From Methanothrix soehngenii GP6 (GTDB lineage: Archaea; Halobacteriota; Methanosarcinia; Methanotrichales; Methanotrichaceae), in NCBI RefSeq assembly GCF_000204415.1, contig NC_015416.1, forward strand, positions 1 to 64,000: DNA of 64,000 nt. The letters are read 5' to 3'. Below are positions 28,432 through 37,797 of this stretch, piece after piece. The notes below the pieces were generated by a model that did not search any database, had not been told where the DNA came from, and was given only the letters and a program-made list of their open reading frames with translations. A program made the position numbers and the translations under genes. Position 1 is the first letter of the stretch. The number at the start of each line of letters is the position of its first letter.

Positions 28432-29571
28432 TTGAAGAAGATAAGGTTGGCAATCGCGGGCATAGGAAACTGCGCAAGCTCCCTAGTTCAGGGAATTGAA
28501 TATTATAAACATGTTGGTAAAGAAAGTTGTATTGGGCTGATGCATTATGATATCAACGGCTATAGAGCTGGTGACATTGATGTTGTCGCTGCCTTTGACA
28601 TAGATGCTCGAAAGGTAGGGAAGGATGTGAGCCAGGCTATATTTGCCAAGCCCAACTGCACCAATATCTTCTACTCTGATATTCCCCAAAAAAATGTTGA
28701 GGTCAAGATGGGACCTGTTTTTGACGGCGTTGCACCTCACATGGAAAACTATCCTGAAGAGAGGAGGTTCGTTGTGGCTGATGCCAAGCCGGTGGATGTA
28801 ACCCGGGAGCTCGTCGACAGCGGTGCCGACGTCCTGGTAAACTACATGCCCGTAGGGTCGGAGAATGCCACTCGCTTCTATGCTCAGGCGGCTTTAGATG
28901 CCGGGGTGGGATTTGTAAACTGCATGCCCGTATTCATCGCATCTAATCCCGAATGGGCAAAGAAGTTTCAGGTGGCAGGGATTCCAATAGTGGGAGATGA
29001 CATAAAATCTCAGATCGGCGCAACCATTGTGCACCGTGCTCTCACTCAGCTCTTCAAGGACCGGGCCTGCATCATGGACAGGACTTACCAGCTTAACATC
29101 GGCGGCAACACCGACTTTTTAAATATGCTCAATCGCGAGAGGCTCAAGTCCAAGAAGATATCCAAGACGGAAGCGGTCCAGTCCATCCTGGACACGCCAC
29201 TGTGCGATGATGATATTCATATCGGACCCTCGGACTATGTGCCATGGCAGAAGGACAACAAGGTCTGCTTCCTGAGAATGGAGGGCAGGATATTCGGAGA
29301 TACGCCAATAAATCTAGAGCTGCGTCTCTCAGTCGAGGACTCTCCCAATAGCGGAGGAAGCTCCATCGATGCCATAAGGATATGCAAGCTGGCAAAGGAT
29401 AGAAAGATCGGAGGGCCGCTGCTGGGCATATCCGCCTACACCATGAAGCACCCCCCAGTGCAATTTCCTGATGAGCTGGCCAAAGAGATGGTGGAGCAGT
29501 TCATCCGGGGTGAGGTCTCTGAGCAGGAGATTGCCAGGCCAAAGCAGCGCCAGGCGGCAACTGCTCGATGA
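28432..29571 (+). CDS. ino1: Inositol-1-phosphate (myo-inositol-3-phosphate) synthase
   Basis: 379 residues. The start TTG at 28432 is chosen because GGAGGGG ends 8 bases upstream and the protein then begins KKIRLAIAGIGNCASSLVQG, the Rossmann NAD site. It converts glucose-6-phosphate to inositol phosphate, the precursor of archaetidylinositol lipids. Other family regions: DVLVNYMPVGSENATRFYAQ, VGDDIKSQIGATIVHR, NIGGNTDFLNM, and KISKTEAVQSIL. The length matches archaeal/mycobacterial Ino1 rather than the longer eukaryotic form. Followed after about 40 bases by a cupin gene in the same direction. Confidence 0.93.
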   Translation: MKKIRLAIAGIGNCASSLVQGIEYYKHVGKESCIGLMHYDINGYRAGDIDVVAAFDIDARKVGKDVSQAIFAKPNCTNIFYSDIPQKNVEVKMGPVFDGVAPHMENYPEERRFVVADAKPVDVTRELVDSGADVLVNYMPVGSENATRFYAQAALDAGVGFVNCMPVFIASNPEWAKKFQVAGIPIVGDDIKSQIGATIVHRALTQLFKDRACIMDRTYQLNIGGNTDFLNMLNRERLKSKKISKTEAVQSILDTPLCDDDIHIGPSDYVPWQKDNKVCFLRMEGRIFGDTPINLELRLSVEDSPNSGGSSIDAIRICKLAKDRKIGGPLLGISAYTMKHPPVQFPDELAKEMVEQFIRGEVSEQEIARPKQRQAATAR

Positions 29572-29610
29572 CCGGGACTTTTTGCTTTAGTCTATTCTGA
29601 GGTGAATAAA

Positions 29611-29937
29611 ATGTTCTATCGGTTGAATGAGGCTCCTGGGGTGCAGATGCTGCCAGGCCTCATAAGGCGCACCCTTGTCAGCGGAAAGGCTTTGATGATC
29701 TGCCGGTTCGATCTGGAAAGTGGGGTCCAGATCCCTGAGCATTCTCATCCTCACGACCAGGCGGGCTATGTGGTCTCGGGCAGAATTCAGATTACAATAG
29801 ACGGAAATAGCCTCGAGCTGGGGCCAGGGGACAGCTACTGTGCTCCACCAGGAGTATTGCACAGCGCCAGAGCTCTGGAGGCGACAGTGGTTGTGGATAC
29901 TTTCAGCCCGCCCAGAGAGGACTATCTCTCCTTATAG
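29611..29937 (+). CDS. Small cupin-domain protein
   Basis: About 108 residues; ATG 29611 has GAGGTG 6 bases upstream (an in-frame GTG at 29602 overlaps that site). The single beta-barrel has metal ligands in PEHSHPHDQAGYVVSGR and PPGVLHSARAL (His, His, then His). Substrate unknown. It may be co-transcribed with ino1. Ends in TAG. Confidence 0.85.
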   Translation: MFYRLNEAPGVQMLPGLIRRTLVSGKALMICRFDLESGVQIPEHSHPHDQAGYVVSGRIQITIDGNSLELGPGDSYCAPPGVLHSARALEATVVVDTFSPPREDYLSL

Positions 29938-30003
29938 CCTCTTTCACTCACTTTCGCCTCGCAAGCACATCGGTTATAATCGATGAGGCCCAATTATATT
30001 TGA

Positions 30004-31191
30004 ATGGTCACCCTGGAGAAGATAGCTCACCTGGCTGAAGATTGCGCTTTTGACTCCCTCGGGCCAGGCGTGAATATCAACCCGAAGAAACTCTCAACCC
30101 TGGGAGAGGGAACTCGGCATGACGTGTGCGCATCCACCTATTCTCCTCGCGAATCGCCCCTGCCCGGAATCTGTCATGCCTTCACCCAGGATGGCAGGTG
30201 TGTGAGCCTCTTCAAGACCCTCTACACCAACCACTGCAGCCATCAGTGCAACTACTGCATCAATGCCACCAATTGCAGCCGCAAGGTGCAAACCTTCTCC
30301 TATACTCCAGATGAGCTGGCCAGGATCACCCTCTCCTTATATCGCTCCAACTATATCGAAGGACTCTTTCTCAGCTCGGGCGCTGGCAGGGATGAGGATC
30401 TGATCATGGAGAGGATGCTGGAGACTCTGCAGAAGTTGCGCAAGCAATACGACTTTCCGGGATACATCCATCTCAAGATTCTGCCCGGCTCATCCAAGAA
30501 CCATATTCAGCAGGCTATGGAGCTGGCAGACCGGGTGAGCATAAACCTGGAAGCTGCCAGTGCCTCGCAGCTGAATGAGATCTGTGCCACCAAGAGCTAT
30601 GAGAATGATATTCTGCAAAGGCAGAGATACATTCGCGACCTGAGAACGGATGAGAATCTGCCCGCAGGCCAGACCACTCAATTGGTGGTGGGGGCTGCGG
30701 GAGAGAGCGATCAGGACATCTTTAAAAGAATTCTATATGAGTATAAAGATATTGGAGTAAAGCGAGCTTACTATAGCGCTTTTTCTCCCCAAAATGGAAC
30801 AGCATTTGAGTCTCGAGAAGGCCAGCCCCTCTGGCGGGAGCACCGCCTCTATCAGATGGACTGGCTCTACCGGATCTACCGTTTCTCTCCGGCCGACATT
30901 CACATGGCATTTGATGAGAACGGCTTTCTATCCAACTCCGATCCCAAGCTGGCCATAGCCAGGGAGCTTTTGGATTCGCCGGTGGATCCTAACTCGGCCG
31001 CCTACCGGGAGCTTATCCGGGTGCCAGGCATCGGGCCACGGAGCGCGAAGAGAATAATCGCCCTGAGAATGAGGAAGAATATCGTCTCGAAAAGGGAGCT
31101 TGAGGCTCTGGGGGTCGTGATCAAGAGAGCAGCTCCCTTCTTGAAGATCAACGGCTGGAGGGATACCACCCTGGAGAAGTGGTCAGGATGA
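30004..31191 (+). CDS. Radical SAM protein, putative DNA modification/repair (TIGR03916-like)
   Basis: 395 residues. The radical-SAM cluster motif is CSHQCNYC (about residue 77), followed by a TIM-barrel (GLFLSSGAGRDEDLIMERML, PGYIHLKILPGSS, VSINLEAASASQLN). The C-terminus has a helix-hairpin-helix DNA-binding element (IRVPGIGPRSAKRIIALR). This is the family often found beside or fused to a uracil-DNA-glycosylase-like partner. The next gene overlaps its stop as ATGA, and the pair likely forms one functional unit for an uncharacterised DNA repair step. Confidence 0.9.
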   Translation: MVTLEKIAHLAEDCAFDSLGPGVNINPKKLSTLGEGTRHDVCASTYSPRESPLPGICHAFTQDGRCVSLFKTLYTNHCSHQCNYCINATNCSRKVQTFSYTPDELARITLSLYRSNYIEGLFLSSGAGRDEDLIMERMLETLQKLRKQYDFPGYIHLKILPGSSKNHIQQAMELADRVSINLEAASASQLNEICATKSYENDILQRQRYIRDLRTDENLPAGQTTQLVVGAAGESDQDIFKRILYEYKDIGVKRAYYSAFSPQNGTAFESREGQPLWREHRLYQMDWLYRIYRFSPADIHMAFDENGFLSNSDPKLAIARELLDSPVDPNSAAYRELIRVPGIGPRSAKRIIALRMRKNIVSKRELEALGVVIKRAAPFLKINGWRDTTLEKWSG

Positions 31192-31820
31192 GGGTGCCGG
31201 ATGACTATTGCCGCTACCTGGTCATGCATGCTAAATCGAGCGAAAGGCTGCTTGCCAGGACGGAGGGCTTAACCGCTCTGGATCTGGAGGTCTCGACCAG
31301 TCCTGAGGCTGTGAGCCTGAGAAGGATGGTCTATGCTGTGATGAGTGAGGTGCACAGGATGAAAGCATTTGTCAGGCTCAGGCCATTGGGGGACCGGGTC
31401 CTCTGGGGCTATATGAAACCCAGGCACAAGATCGGGGAGCACACGAGCGAGCACTTCGCCCGCCGGAATCCTGGCACGATAATAGTCCTGGGAAATGGCG
31501 CCGAGAGCTGGACGGCATTCTTCCGGCAGGACAGGATGATGCGAATTCACGGGGCGGGATTGAATGAGACTCTGGATAGATTGAAATCTGCCCTGAAGAT
31601 ATCGGAAGAAGAGAAAGGGGCGGATGCTGAGGGTGCCAGGGCAAATGCTCAGGATATAGATGATATCTGGCAGACCTATTATGACAGCCAGTACTGCCCG
31701 GAAAGAAAGAACCTGCAAGCATTTCGCCAGAGAATGCCAGCGCGGGATCAGGAGGCTGCCGGGCTGCAGTTGATGCAGAAGAAAAGGGAGATGACCCTGG
31801 AGGATTTCAGGCAGCAATAG
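31188..31820 (+). CDS. TIGR03915-like DNA metabolism protein, partner of the radical SAM enzyme
   Basis: About 210 residues. ATG 31188 overlaps the upstream stop (ATGA); GTG at 31179 is an alternative. Visible family features: RMVYAVMSEVHRMKAFVRL, EHFARRNPGTIIVLGN, and the basic C-terminal part DDIWQTYYDSQYCPERKN with RQRMPARDQEAA. Family members are always found with this radical SAM protein and in many bacteria are fused to uracil-DNA glycosylase; no glycosylase domain is present here. Ends in TAG. Confidence 0.85.
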   Translation: MRVPDDYCRYLVMHAKSSERLLARTEGLTALDLEVSTSPEAVSLRRMVYAVMSEVHRMKAFVRLRPLGDRVLWGYMKPRHKIGEHTSEHFARRNPGTIIVLGNGAESWTAFFRQDRMMRIHGAGLNETLDRLKSALKISEEEKGADAEGARANAQDIDDIWQTYYDSQYCPERKNLQAFRQRMPARDQEAAGLQLMQKKREMTLEDFRQQ

Positions 31821-32074
31821 TCGGTTCTCTAAATTGGAGAGGTTTGCTCTTCTCCATTAACTTGGGCTAATCGTTTGTTTAATGGACGAAAGTTTAATAG
31901 GTGCGAATGGCATAGTACTTATATCTTTAACTGGCAGAATATTCTGCTATTAAAAATCTAGAATCCAGAGGGCTTACTACGAGAGACGAAAGCAAGAAAT
32001 ATCGTCAATATTTTCGCAGGAGAATGGGATAATCTCCTCAATCTGAATGAGCCTAATGATGCGAGGCGATTTAG

Positions 32075-32386
32075 ATGTCTGCATTAATCGGAGATATAAA
32101 AAAAATACCACAGGAAAAGGGACCAGAAGTTGAACTGGCCGTCTTTGGGGATGAGTATTATGCTCGCTATGAAAACAAAGGTGGTTATGCAGCGATCTAC
32201 GATGAGCAGATGGGTCTGTTCACCTATGCCGAGGTTATCGATGGCAAATATATCTCCACAGGAGTTGCCATTACAAAAGAGCCTCCTGGAAATCTCAAGC
32301 CTCATCTGAGAGAGTCAGATGAGGTTATGAGGGAGAAAGCGCAAAGACGGTTTGAGAAAAGAGAACCACCGAGCTTGAGCGGATAG
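32075..32386 (+). CDS. Stand-alone copy of the M6-protease N-terminal domain
   Basis: 103 residues with close similarity to residues 1-100 of the M6 protease that starts 69 bases after its stop: IPQEKGPEVELAVFGDEYYA versus VPQENGPAVKLWMSGDEFYV, then GLFTYAEVIDGKYISTGVAI versus GLFTYSVLVNGELVSSGVPI. No catalytic domain or signal peptide. It could be a chaperone or inhibitor of the protease (as free propeptides are in other families), or a duplication remnant. A TATA-like TTATATC lies near 31920. Ends in TAG. Confidence 0.75.
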   Translation: MSALIGDIKKIPQEKGPEVELAVFGDEYYARYENKGGYAAIYDEQMGLFTYAEVIDGKYISTGVAITKEPPGNLKPHLRESDEVMREKAQRRFEKREPPSLSG

Positions 32387-32454
32387 CTCTTGAAGCTGAA
32401 AATATGAGCGAAATTTTCTTTTTTTTAATCGATCAAATATGGAGATGAGAGCAC

Positions 32455-34692
32455 ATGAGTGCAATTAAAGGAAGGGTCGTCGAGGTTCCTCAAGAGAATG
32501 GGCCTGCTGTAAAGCTTTGGATGTCAGGAGATGAATTCTATGTCAGATACGAGAATCTTGAAGGTTATACGGTGGTCTATGATGGCAAGCTGGGCCTTTT
32601 CACCTACAGCGTTCTCGTCAATGGAGAACTGGTATCAAGTGGAGTGCCTATTTCAAATCCCGCCCCAGAAGGATTAAAAAAGCACGAGAGAGAGGATCCA
32701 TCCGTTCGTCAGAGAAAATTCGAACTCAAATACGCCAGAATGCTGCCACCAATTACCCGAACCATGGACGAGCGGCCACGAACTATAGGCGAGCAGCATG
32801 GACTGCTGAGAGGCAGGCTCCTTCATGAAGGAAAGATAAAGGGTCTCACAATCCTGGTAGAGTTCCCCGATGAAAAGATCAATGTCTCTGCAGCCAATAT
32901 ATCAGAAATGCTCAATAAGACAGGATACAATGAGGGTGGAAACTTCTGCTCTGTCCGGGATTATTACCTTAAGATGTCCAATGGAAAGCTCGACTATACA
33001 AATGAAGTGGTAGGGCCGATTACACTGAAAAAAAACAAAATGTATTATCACTTCAACCTCTTTGTTGAGGAGGCCATGGATGCAGTCGTGGGCATGGGTA
33101 TAGACCTATCCCGATTCGACTCCAAGGGAGTCGGCTTAATCGATGCTTTGAGCTTCCTTTATGCGGGAAACGCCGTTTACGATGGCGAGCTTCATCCTCA
33201 TAACTCGTACATCGATCTGAAATTCGGCGATATCAAGACCTACTTGTACATGCTCTCCAATCTGGGAACGAGCAAAGACGATCTGGCAATAGGCACCATC
33301 TGCCATGAGACAGGACACCTGCTATGTCGCTTCCCGGATCTCTATGATTACGGGAGAAGGGATGAAGATCTTGTTGAGAGCGCAGGACTTGGTTTATATT
33401 GCCTGATGAGCGTTGGAGATCATCTGGACGATTGGAAGACGCCATCTCCTGTTTGTGCCTATTTTAGAAACCTGGCAGGATGGTGTGACAATGTGGTGGA
33501 TCTCAATAAGCCAGGGAAGTATGAAGCCAAGCATGGCGATTATCGAACTGTGATGAAATACGCGACTGACAGGGCAAATGAGTACTTCCTGGTGGAAAAC
33601 CGCTCTCAAATGGGTCTGGACAGGGCTCTTCCCTCCAGTGGACTGGCGATCTATCACTGCGATATTCTTGGGTCCAATGAGTGGCAGGAGGGTTCGCCAT
33701 CCAAGCATTTTCAATGTGCTCTGCTTCAGAGAGATGGCAGTCTGCATCTTGAAAGGGGACTCAACTATGGTGATGGAACGGATCTATACAAGAAGGTCAA
33801 TGGCGTTGCCTTATCGTATGATACCAATCCATCTTCAAAGATATGGGATCGCTCCGATTCAGGTTTTATAATTTCAGACATCAGTGAACCAGGAGAGGTA
33901 ATATCCTTGGTTGTGGGGCCGGTGGTCTCTTCCGACACGGTCAAAGGGGAGGCAAATGTATCTATTGCCATACCTGACAATGATGTTCACGGAGTGAGCA
34001 GCTCATTGAATATCTCTGAAGAAGGAAGGGCGTCCAGGATCTATTTAAACCTCGATATATCTCATTCCTATATCAGCGACTTGAAGGTAGAGCTCATCTC
34101 GCCATCCGGTAAGAGAGCGATGATTCATAATCGCGAGGGAGGAGGTGAAGGCAATCTGATAAAGACATATGACTCCAATTCGCTGCCTTCTTTAGGGGAT
34201 CTGGTAGGTTCGCCAATCAATGGCGAGTGGTCACTGACCGTAGCAGATGTAGCAGCCATTGACAAGGGCGTCCTCAATAGATGGTCAATTGAGATCGAGA
34301 AAGAAGCCTCTGAAATGGAAGTAAGCAAGGATATGGAGCCGAATGAGCTAATACCAGATAATGATCCGAGAGGGGCTAGCGTGGCGATGAATCTTGATAA
34401 GAAGGGAATCGTCCAGAGAGTTGTGACCATGGTGGATATAACTCATCCCTTCATTGGAGATTTGAGGGTGGAGATACTGTCTCCTTCTGGAAAGACTGCC
34501 ATTATCCATGATAGAGGAGGCTTCGATCAGGATAACCTGGACAAGACCTATGACTCGCAGATAAATCCAGAATTGCAGGCTTTCGTAGGCCAACCAGCGG
34601 AAGGAAATTGGATACTCAGGGCTATGGATCTGTCAAGGCTGGATAAAGGCATTATAAATAAATGGAATATGAGAGTCACATATTCTGGATAG
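32455..34692 (+). CDS. M6-family zinc metalloprotease with two P-domains
   Basis: 745 residues. Residues 1-100 form the M6 N-terminal domain. The zinc site is HETGH in TICHETGHLLCRFPDLYDYG (about 284), followed by a Met-turn-like CLMSVGD. Two C-terminal proprotein-convertase P-domains follow (IPDNDVHGVSSSLN...GEWSLTVADVA and IPDNDPRGASVAMN...GNWILRAMDLS). Relatives are secreted, but no signal peptide is visible: the protein starts MSAIKGRVVEVPQ behind a good GGAG site. The location is therefore uncertain. Probably one operon with the free N-terminal domain at 32075. Ends in TAG. Confidence 0.9.
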   Translation: MSAIKGRVVEVPQENGPAVKLWMSGDEFYVRYENLEGYTVVYDGKLGLFTYSVLVNGELVSSGVPISNPAPEGLKKHEREDPSVRQRKFELKYARMLPPITRTMDERPRTIGEQHGLLRGRLLHEGKIKGLTILVEFPDEKINVSAANISEMLNKTGYNEGGNFCSVRDYYLKMSNGKLDYTNEVVGPITLKKNKMYYHFNLFVEEAMDAVVGMGIDLSRFDSKGVGLIDALSFLYAGNAVYDGELHPHNSYIDLKFGDIKTYLYMLSNLGTSKDDLAIGTICHETGHLLCRFPDLYDYGRRDEDLVESAGLGLYCLMSVGDHLDDWKTPSPVCAYFRNLAGWCDNVVDLNKPGKYEAKHGDYRTVMKYATDRANEYFLVENRSQMGLDRALPSSGLAIYHCDILGSNEWQEGSPSKHFQCALLQRDGSLHLERGLNYGDGTDLYKKVNGVALSYDTNPSSKIWDRSDSGFIISDISEPGEVISLVVGPVVSSDTVKGEANVSIAIPDNDVHGVSSSLNISEEGRASRIYLNLDISHSYISDLKVELISPSGKRAMIHNREGGGEGNLIKTYDSNSLPSLGDLVGSPINGEWSLTVADVAAIDKGVLNRWSIEIEKEASEMEVSKDMEPNELIPDNDPRGASVAMNLDKKGIVQRVVTMVDITHPFIGDLRVEILSPSGKTAIIHDRGGFDQDNLDKTYDSQINPELQAFVGQPAEGNWILRAMDLSRLDKGIINKWNMRVTYSG

Positions 34693-34792
34693 ATACGCTT
34701 TTTTTCCGGGAAAAGGGGGCATAATCCTGCCCCTCCCATCCTGCCCCTCTCCCCAAAATCTATGGCTCTTCGCTGAATGGCCAAATCTTCTC

Positions 34793-35245
34793 TTACTGAG
34801 CAGACTTTTCCATGCTCTTCGTTATCTCTAATAGCATAATATCGAAATAAAGCGTCTGCTCGACGAGGGGATGATTTGCATCCAGGGTGACTGTGGTCTC
34901 TGTAACATCTGTTATCTGCGCAGGGACATAAGTACCCTCGGAGGTGCAGATCTCAAGGCTCATTCCCTCGACGGGAACGAGGTCTGAAGGGAAATCCTTT
35001 TTATCCATGGTTATAGCCCGATCTTCCTTGTAATTGCCATAGCCCTTTTCTGGAGGGATCTGGACCTTCTTTGACTCGCCCGGGCTCATGCCGACTACAG
35101 CCTCTTCAAAGCCAGGTATGAAAGAGCCTGATCCAATCTCAAACTCCAGCGGATCGCATCCTTCTGATGTATCGAATATAACCCCTGTCCCCAGCTTGCC
35201 GGTGTAGTGCACCTTTACGGTGTCGCCCATTTTCGCCTGTGCCAT
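34793..35245 (-). CDS. FKBP/SlyD-type peptidyl-prolyl isomerase
   Basis: 150 residues from ATG 35245 (AGAGGTGG upstream). FKBP core: VKVHYTGKLGTGVIFDTSE, FIPGFEEAVVGMSPGESKKVQIPPEKGYG, with the inserted chaperone (IF) domain between about 75 and 130, as in archaeal SlyD-like proteins. It catalyses proline cis-trans isomerisation during folding in the cytoplasm. There is no His-rich metal tail. Convergent with the M6 protease gene. Confidence 0.92.
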   Translation of the reverse strand: MAQAKMGDTVKVHYTGKLGTGVIFDTSEGCDPLEFEIGSGSFIPGFEEAVVGMSPGESKKVQIPPEKGYGNYKEDRAITMDKKDFPSDLVPVEGMSLEICTSEGTYVPAQITDVTETTVTLDANHPLVEQTLYFDIMLLEITKSMEKSAQ

Positions 35246-35388
35246 ATGATCCACCTCTTTATCCTCAATCCTTTTTCTTATTACTTCCATATAACTTCAT
35301 CCATGCATGATCCATGAGAAGATCCATATCTGAGAAGCGACAAATGCTGGCTGATGCAATCAAGGTATATCGAGGGTGAATTCAAGAT

Positions 35389-36270
35389 ATGATGAGATGG
35401 AAGGCAGATCGAGGGCTTGAAGCCAGAATGCTTCTGACCATGATCCTTCTGGCGGTCCTATACATGGCGTTTCTGGCAGTTCTGGTCTCCCAGGGCGTTG
35501 ATAATATAATAATTATTTTATTCATTGGCGGGTTCATGCTCCTTCAATACTACTATTCAGATAAGATGATCCTGTCGACCATGGGCGCCAAGATGGTCTC
35601 GGAGAGTGAAGCTCCAGAGCTTCATCAAATCGTCTCCCGGCTCTGCGCCATCGCCGATTTGCCCATGCCCAAAATAGCAGTGGTAAACAGCTCAATGCCA
35701 AATGCCTTCGCTACCGGCAGGAACCAGAAGAATGCGGTGGTGGCGGTGACCACGGGCATTATGCAAAAGCTCGATCATAGCGAGCTGGAGGCGGTGCTGG
35801 CCCATGAATTGACTCATGTTAAGAACAGGGATATGATGGTGATGACCATAGCCACGTTCCTATCTTCCATGGCCCAGATCCTGGTCAGATCCATGCCATT
35901 CATGGGCGGAGGGGGCGGACGCGATCGCGACTCAGGAGGCAGCTTCATAGTGATATTCGTGGTCTCCCTGGCGGTTTGGGTCTTGAGCTTTATACTGATA
36001 CAAGCCCTCTCCAGATACCGGGAGTTTGCTGCCGACCGTGGAGCTGCAATCATCACCGGGCAGCCCTCCAACCTGGTGAGTGCATTGATGAAGATAAGCG
36101 GCTTTCGGGTGCCCACCGAGGATCTGAGAAAGGTGGAGGGGCCCGTAAGCGCTCTGTTCATAGTGCCTGCCTTCAGCCGCTCTTCCATCATGAACCTCTT
36201 CTCGACTCACCCCACTCTGGAGGCCAGGATCGAGGCTCTGCAGAGGATTGAGCAGGGGCTGGAGAGCTGA
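35389..36270 (+). CDS. htpX: HtpX-type membrane zinc metalloprotease (M48)
   Basis: 293 residues. Two N-terminal membrane helices (MLLTMILLAVLYMAFLAVLV, IIIILFIGGFMLLQYYYS), the zinc site HELTHVKNRD (about 140), a further membrane segment (FIVIFVVSLAVWVLSFILIQ) and the third ligand Glu in YREFAADRGAA. It degrades misfolded membrane proteins under stress. Two bases separate its stop from pspAB, so the pair is an operon. The start could be the second ATG at 35392. Confidence 0.93.
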   Translation: MMRWKADRGLEARMLLTMILLAVLYMAFLAVLVSQGVDNIIIILFIGGFMLLQYYYSDKMILSTMGAKMVSESEAPELHQIVSRLCAIADLPMPKIAVVNSSMPNAFATGRNQKNAVVAVTTGIMQKLDHSELEAVLAHELTHVKNRDMMVMTIATFLSSMAQILVRSMPFMGGGGGRDRDSGGSFIVIFVVSLAVWVLSFILIQALSRYREFAADRGAAIITGQPSNLVSALMKISGFRVPTEDLRKVEGPVSALFIVPAFSRSSIMNLFSTHPTLEARIEALQRIEQGLES

Positions 36271-36272
36271 AG

Positions 36273-36836
36273 ATGGGATTTCTGGATTCCATTATGGGAA
36301 AGACGCGCCTGCCCGAGGCTAAGATCGACCGGCTATTTGCCATCTCCACCGCTGCGGTGACAATGGATGCCAACCTCGATCTTGTGCCGGATGGACAGGC
36401 TGGGTTATGCTTCAAGCCCATGGAGTCCTCTTACTATGAATCTGCCAGCAAGGAGATTGAAGACCTCCTCAAGCTGAGCTTCCAGGAGTCGGGCACATCG
36501 CACAGCCTCCAGAAGGATGAGTACGGCTATATCTGGGTGATCCTGACCGATCAGGATTTTGAGGATCTGGTGGCCAATATTCAAATGATCTGCCAGATAT
36601 TGATGGAGCATGGATTCGGAACTCAGCTCTTGGCGGCAGTCTATCGCTTCAAGGGAGTGGCTGCTGTATACTGGATCTATAGCTTCAAGCTGGGATCATA
36701 CTATCCCTTTGTGCCGAAATCCAACAAGCAGCGCGACACTGCAATGGAGTTCCGGTTGAGGTCACTGATGCAAAAGGAGCTGCCAATAGAGAAGGATATG
36801 GCCAAGTGGTACCCAATGTGGGGAATGCCGCTTTAG
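36273..36836 (+). CDS. pspAB: PspA-associated protein PspAB
   Basis: 187 residues, with the family start MGFLDSIMGKTRLPEAKIDRLF and the conserved GYIWVILTDQDFEDLVANI and FKLGSYYPFVP regions. PspAB is found with HtpX or PspA in archaea and actinobacteria and is thought to serve envelope-stress response; the biochemical role is unknown. Directly downstream of htpX. No PspA gene is in the window. Ends in TAG. Confidence 0.88.
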   Translation: MGFLDSIMGKTRLPEAKIDRLFAISTAAVTMDANLDLVPDGQAGLCFKPMESSYYESASKEIEDLLKLSFQESGTSHSLQKDEYGYIWVILTDQDFEDLVANIQMICQILMEHGFGTQLLAAVYRFKGVAAVYWIYSFKLGSYYPFVPKSNKQRDTAMEFRLRSLMQKELPIEKDMAKWYPMWGMPL

Positions 36837-36886
36837 TACGGCACAAATGAAAATCCTCGTCGATCTTCCCATAGTAATTGGCGTCG

Positions 36887-37720
36887 CTAAAATCCCATCA
36901 AATCAAATAATCCCATCATCTTCAGGCCGATGAGGATCATCAGGGCGATGAAGATCCTCTTGAGCTTCTCCTCTGACATTTTATGGGTGACATTCACTCC
37001 CCAATGGGCAGTCAGCATGCTTGCTCCTGCTAAGAGAACGAACTGAAACAGATCGATATAGCCCACACAGTAGGCAGGAAGCCCAGCTACCCCCCATCCA
37101 TTGATGGCATAGGCAATCGTCCCTCCCACAGCGTTAAAGGCAATGGCTACAGTTGATGTGCCAACCGCCTGATACATGGTAAAGCCCATGGCAATTACCA
37201 TAGCAGGAACAAGGATCACGCCGCCCCCTATTCCTGCGAGCCCGGAGATAACTCCAACCACTACCCCCCATAGAATATAAGGCAAAAGGCTGCTCACCAC
37301 CTCGGGCCTTCCTCGCCGTAGGTCCCGGGCATATATCATTCGCAGAGCTCCTCCAATGATAATAATCCCAAAGATCATCCTGAGAAGCTCCCCCGGAGCA
37401 TGAGAGGCAATGGTTCCGCCTAGAAAGGCACCTACCAGGCCAGAGAGGCCCAATGTCACTCCTGGACGCCAGAGGACTACTCCTTGGCAGTTATGACCGT
37501 GGCATCCGCAGAGCGACGTGGGCAGTATGACCGCAAGGGAGGTGCCAAAAGCCACCCTGGTTGATAGAGTTGGATCCACTCCCATGGATGTCAGAGCCCA
37601 GATCTGCACCGGCACCATGATGAATCCACCTCCTACCCCCAGCATGCCGCAGGCAAATCCCACAACCATTCCCGTCAGCAGGAGGACGATAATATAGATG
37701 AGCATTGATTCTGCTATCAT
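36887..37720 (-). CDS. TauE/SafE-family sulfite/anion exporter
   Basis: About 277 residues of mostly membrane helices (roughly eight). The two repeated family motifs are GMLGVGGGFIMVPV near the N-terminus and GLAGIGGGVILVPAMV in the middle. This fits COG0730 exporters of sulfite, sulfoacetate or similar anions; substrate unknown. The start is set at ATG 37720; TTG 37732 and ATG 37705 are alternatives. A short spacer separates it from fprA, transcribed in the same direction, but a shared function is not evident. Confidence 0.88.
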   Translation of the reverse strand: MIAESMLIYIIVLLLTGMVVGFACGMLGVGGGFIMVPVQIWALTSMGVDPTLSTRVAFGTSLAVILPTSLCGCHGHNCQGVVLWRPGVTLGLSGLVGAFLGGTIASHAPGELLRMIFGIIIIGGALRMIYARDLRRGRPEVVSSLLPYILWGVVVGVISGLAGIGGGVILVPAMVIAMGFTMYQAVGTSTVAIAFNAVGGTIAYAINGWGVAGLPAYCVGYIDLFQFVLLAGASMLTAHWGVNVTHKMSEEKLKRIFIALMILIGLKMMGLFDLMGF

Positions 37721-37797
37721 GGCCACCTGCAAGCGAATCTCTTGGCGGTCATCTCGCCCTGAGGGTCGATGAGATTGTATTCGTCATTTCTGAGCTT

